Shown: piece after piece, positions 62,735 through 64,000 of the stretch | How the letters are laid out: each line of letters begins with the position of its first letter | How positions within the stretch are numbered: the stretch's first letter is position 1 | Assembly: GCF_000154445.1 (NCBI RefSeq) | Contig: NZ_DS499569.1 | Strand: one strand, 5' to 3' | Source: Intestinibacter bartlettii | Lineage (GTDB): Bacteria; Bacillota; Clostridia; Peptostreptococcales; Peptostreptococcaceae | DNA: 64,000 nucleotides | The notes under the pieces: generated by a model | The model's database searches: none | Told to the model about the DNA's origin: nothing | Seen by the model: the letters and a program-made list of their open reading frames with translations, nothing else | Translations under genes and position numbers: made by a program

Positions 62735-62751
62735 ATTGAAATATTACTTAA

Positions 62752-63210
62752 CTATTTACCAATTTTATTTTGTGGACTATTATCTCCATTTAGAGATTTT
62801 GAAAATTTAAAATGAAAATTATTCATACCTTCTCTTAAGTAAAAACGATGTGTATCTTTTCTCAAATTATTACAAGCAACTTCAATTTGAATGCAATTTC
62901 TATTTTTAGCTATTTTGCAAGCTTCTTCAAACATTTCTTTTCCAATACCCTTATTTCTATAAAGTGGATTGATTGAAAACTCCATAATTTCTGCAATACA
63001 TTCTGAATGATGTAATTGTTGTTCAAAACGCAAATTTAATACTCCTATTACTTCATCATTATGCTCACATATAATGCAATAATAATTTATATTATCTATT
63101 TGCTGTTTATATATTTCATAAAATTTTTCATATGGAAGTTTTGTACACTCCATATCACAGATCAACTCATAAACCCATTTACAATCGTTTAAGCTTCCTT
63201 TTCGATACAT
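62752..63210 (-). CDS. GNAT family N-acetyltransferase
   Basis: The 152-residue protein has the GNAT fold with the acetyl-CoA-binding loop RNKGIGKEMFEEA near 105 (motif A) and MEFSINPLYRNKG as the preceding strand. Substrate unknown. SD GGGGAGG precedes the ATG. It is a single gene between two terminators. Confidence 0.88.
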   Translation of the reverse strand: MYRKGSLNDCKWVYELICDMECTKLPYEKFYEIYKQQIDNINYYCIICEHNDEVIGVLNLRFEQQLHHSECIAEIMEFSINPLYRNKGIGKEMFEEACKIAKNRNCIQIEVACNNLRKDTHRFYLREGMNNFHFKFSKSLNGDNSPQNKIGK

Positions 63211-63265
63211 AAAAATTTCCTCCCCATTTTGACCTAATTATAGCACAAACTTAAAATAATATACG

Positions 63266-63303
63266 AAAAAAAGCTTGTAATATGTTAAACACATTACAAG
63301 CTT
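63266..63303 (-). terminator. Terminator of murE
   Basis: AAGCTTGTAATGTG ... CATATTACAAGCTT stem followed by seven Ts on the minus strand. Confidence 0.83.
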
Positions 63304-63308
63304 AATTC

Positions 63309-64000
63309 TTAGTTAGCTATCATTATTTCATCTTTACGGCTTTCAAGAATTTTTCTCGCTTCTTCTTTTACGATTTCTCTTTCAGAGAATGGGACTTTTA
63401 CACCTTTTATTAATTGGTATGTTTCATGTCCTTTTCCTGCAAGTACTATCATATCGCCTTCTCTAGCCATTCTAACAGCTAATTGAACTGCTTTCTTTCT
63501 ATCTGGCTCAACAATATATTTACTTTTTGCTTTATCAAATGATTTTGCTATATCGTCTATTATTTCAAGAGGATCTTCAAAGTCTGGATTATCAGATGTT
63601 AATATACTTAAATCACATTCTCTTGAAGCTACATCTCCTAATTCTTTTCTACGTATTTTTGTTCTTCCACCAACTGAACCAAATAAGCAAATTAATCTCT
63701 TATGGTCGTAGTGTTCTAATGTTTTTAAGATATTTTCTAAACTAACACCATTGTGAGCGTAGTCTATTATTATAGTTGCATAAGGTAATACTGATAAAAC
63801 TTCTACCCTACCACAAACTTTTGCTTCTGTTAGAGCTTCTCTTGTTATTTCTTTTTTAACCCCTAGGTATTTGCAAACCGCTATTACAGCTAGCGCATTA
63901 TATATACTAAACATTCCCGGAGAACATATGTAGTAATTTCCTGCTGTATTTTTAGTTTCGCAAACAAATTTAACACCTAACGAATCTAAGTTCTTTGAGT
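63309..64000 (-). CDS. murE: UDP-MurNAc-tripeptide synthetase (MurE-type), C-terminal part
   Basis: The frame runs off the right edge; 229 residues of about 485 are seen. They include the central-domain end (TAGNYYICSPGMFSIYNALA), the IDYAHNGVSLENILKTL stretch, the third-domain specificity block TSDNPDFEDP, and GKGHETYQ. In mDAP-type MurE this block reads DNPR; in Lys-type enzymes the residue after P differs. Here it is Asp, so the third amino acid added is uncertain. Its stop is at 63309, and it lies away from the dcw cluster. Confidence 0.88.
   Translation of the reverse strand, partial: SKNLDSLGVKFVCETKNTAGNYYICSPGMFSIYNALAVIAVCKYLGVKKEITREALTEAKVCGRVEVLSVLPYATIIIDYAHNGVSLENILKTLEHYDHKRLICLFGSVGGRTKIRRKELGDVASRECDLSILTSDNPDFEDPLEIIDDIAKSFDKAKSKYIVEPDRKKAVQLAVRMAREGDMIVLAGKGHETYQLIKGVKVPFSEREIVKEEARKILESRKDEIMIAN

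Noticed and set aside
1..64000. CRISPR arrays, insertion sequences, prophage, tRNA or rRNA genes
   Set aside because: No regularly spaced direct repeats, transposase or integrase motifs, or tRNA/rRNA sequence blocks were seen on either strand.

Overview
This is a low-GC, spore-forming Firmicute, most likely a member of the Peptostreptococcaceae close to Clostridioides, Romboutsia or Paraclostridium. The evidence is the base composition, the spoIIGA-sigE-sigG cluster beside ftsZ, spoIVA, spoVD and spoVE, a sepF/divIVA division cluster with no ftsA in view, and the der-plsY-gpsA-spoIVA order. This family-level placement is inferred from gene content and order; no 16S rRNA is present. Almost all genes lie on the minus strand. 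I saw no tRNA, rRNA, CRISPR array, insertion sequence or prophage.

Layout. 0-8 kb: the 3' end of a D,D-carboxypeptidase gene, argH, a Cof-type HAD phosphatase, ridA, a VanY-like peptidase, an SH3/3D-domain wall protein with a WalR-type box upstream, mtnN, and a degV/tetR divergent pair sharing a palindromic operator. 8-18 kb: ileS under an isoleucine T-box, then divIVA-ylmH-ylmG-sepF-yggS-HlyD-like, where ylmH, yggS and the HlyD-like gene carry single-base frameshifts, then a UPF0210/ACT-domain pair. 18-28 kb: serS, spoIVA, gpsA, plsY, der, a radical-SAM DUF512 protein, and two YIEGIA proteins with a small partner. 28-34.6 kb: a PhoR/PhoB-like two-component system with pgeF, nrdR and ylmC, then sigG, sigE and spoIIGA. 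34.8-44.6 kb: the division and cell-wall (dcw) cluster, read from 44.6 down to 34.8 kb: ftsL, spoVD, mraY, murD, spoVE, murG, ftsQ, ftsZ.

44.9-56 kb: an accessory segment between ftsL and rsmH. It holds a MarR-controlled heterodimeric ABC exporter, a TrpB2-type synthase under a tryptophan T-box, an M20 amidohydrolase and lipoprotein on the plus strand, a MATE transporter, and metY under a SAM-I riboswitch. 56-64 kb: rsmH, lgt, a PHP phosphatase, the ymfF/ymfH pair linked to EF-P modification, ychF, an acetyltransferase, and the 3' part of a murE-type ligase.

The points most worth a second look are: the altered GxHH signature in a type 2 isoleucyl-tRNA synthetase, associated with extreme mupirocin resistance; the cluster of +1 homopolymer frameshifts in three neighbouring genes; a perfect 24-bp palindrome over the marR promoter; the tryptophan T-box on an orphan trpB2; and a pair of similar ~50-bp elements beside two terminators.
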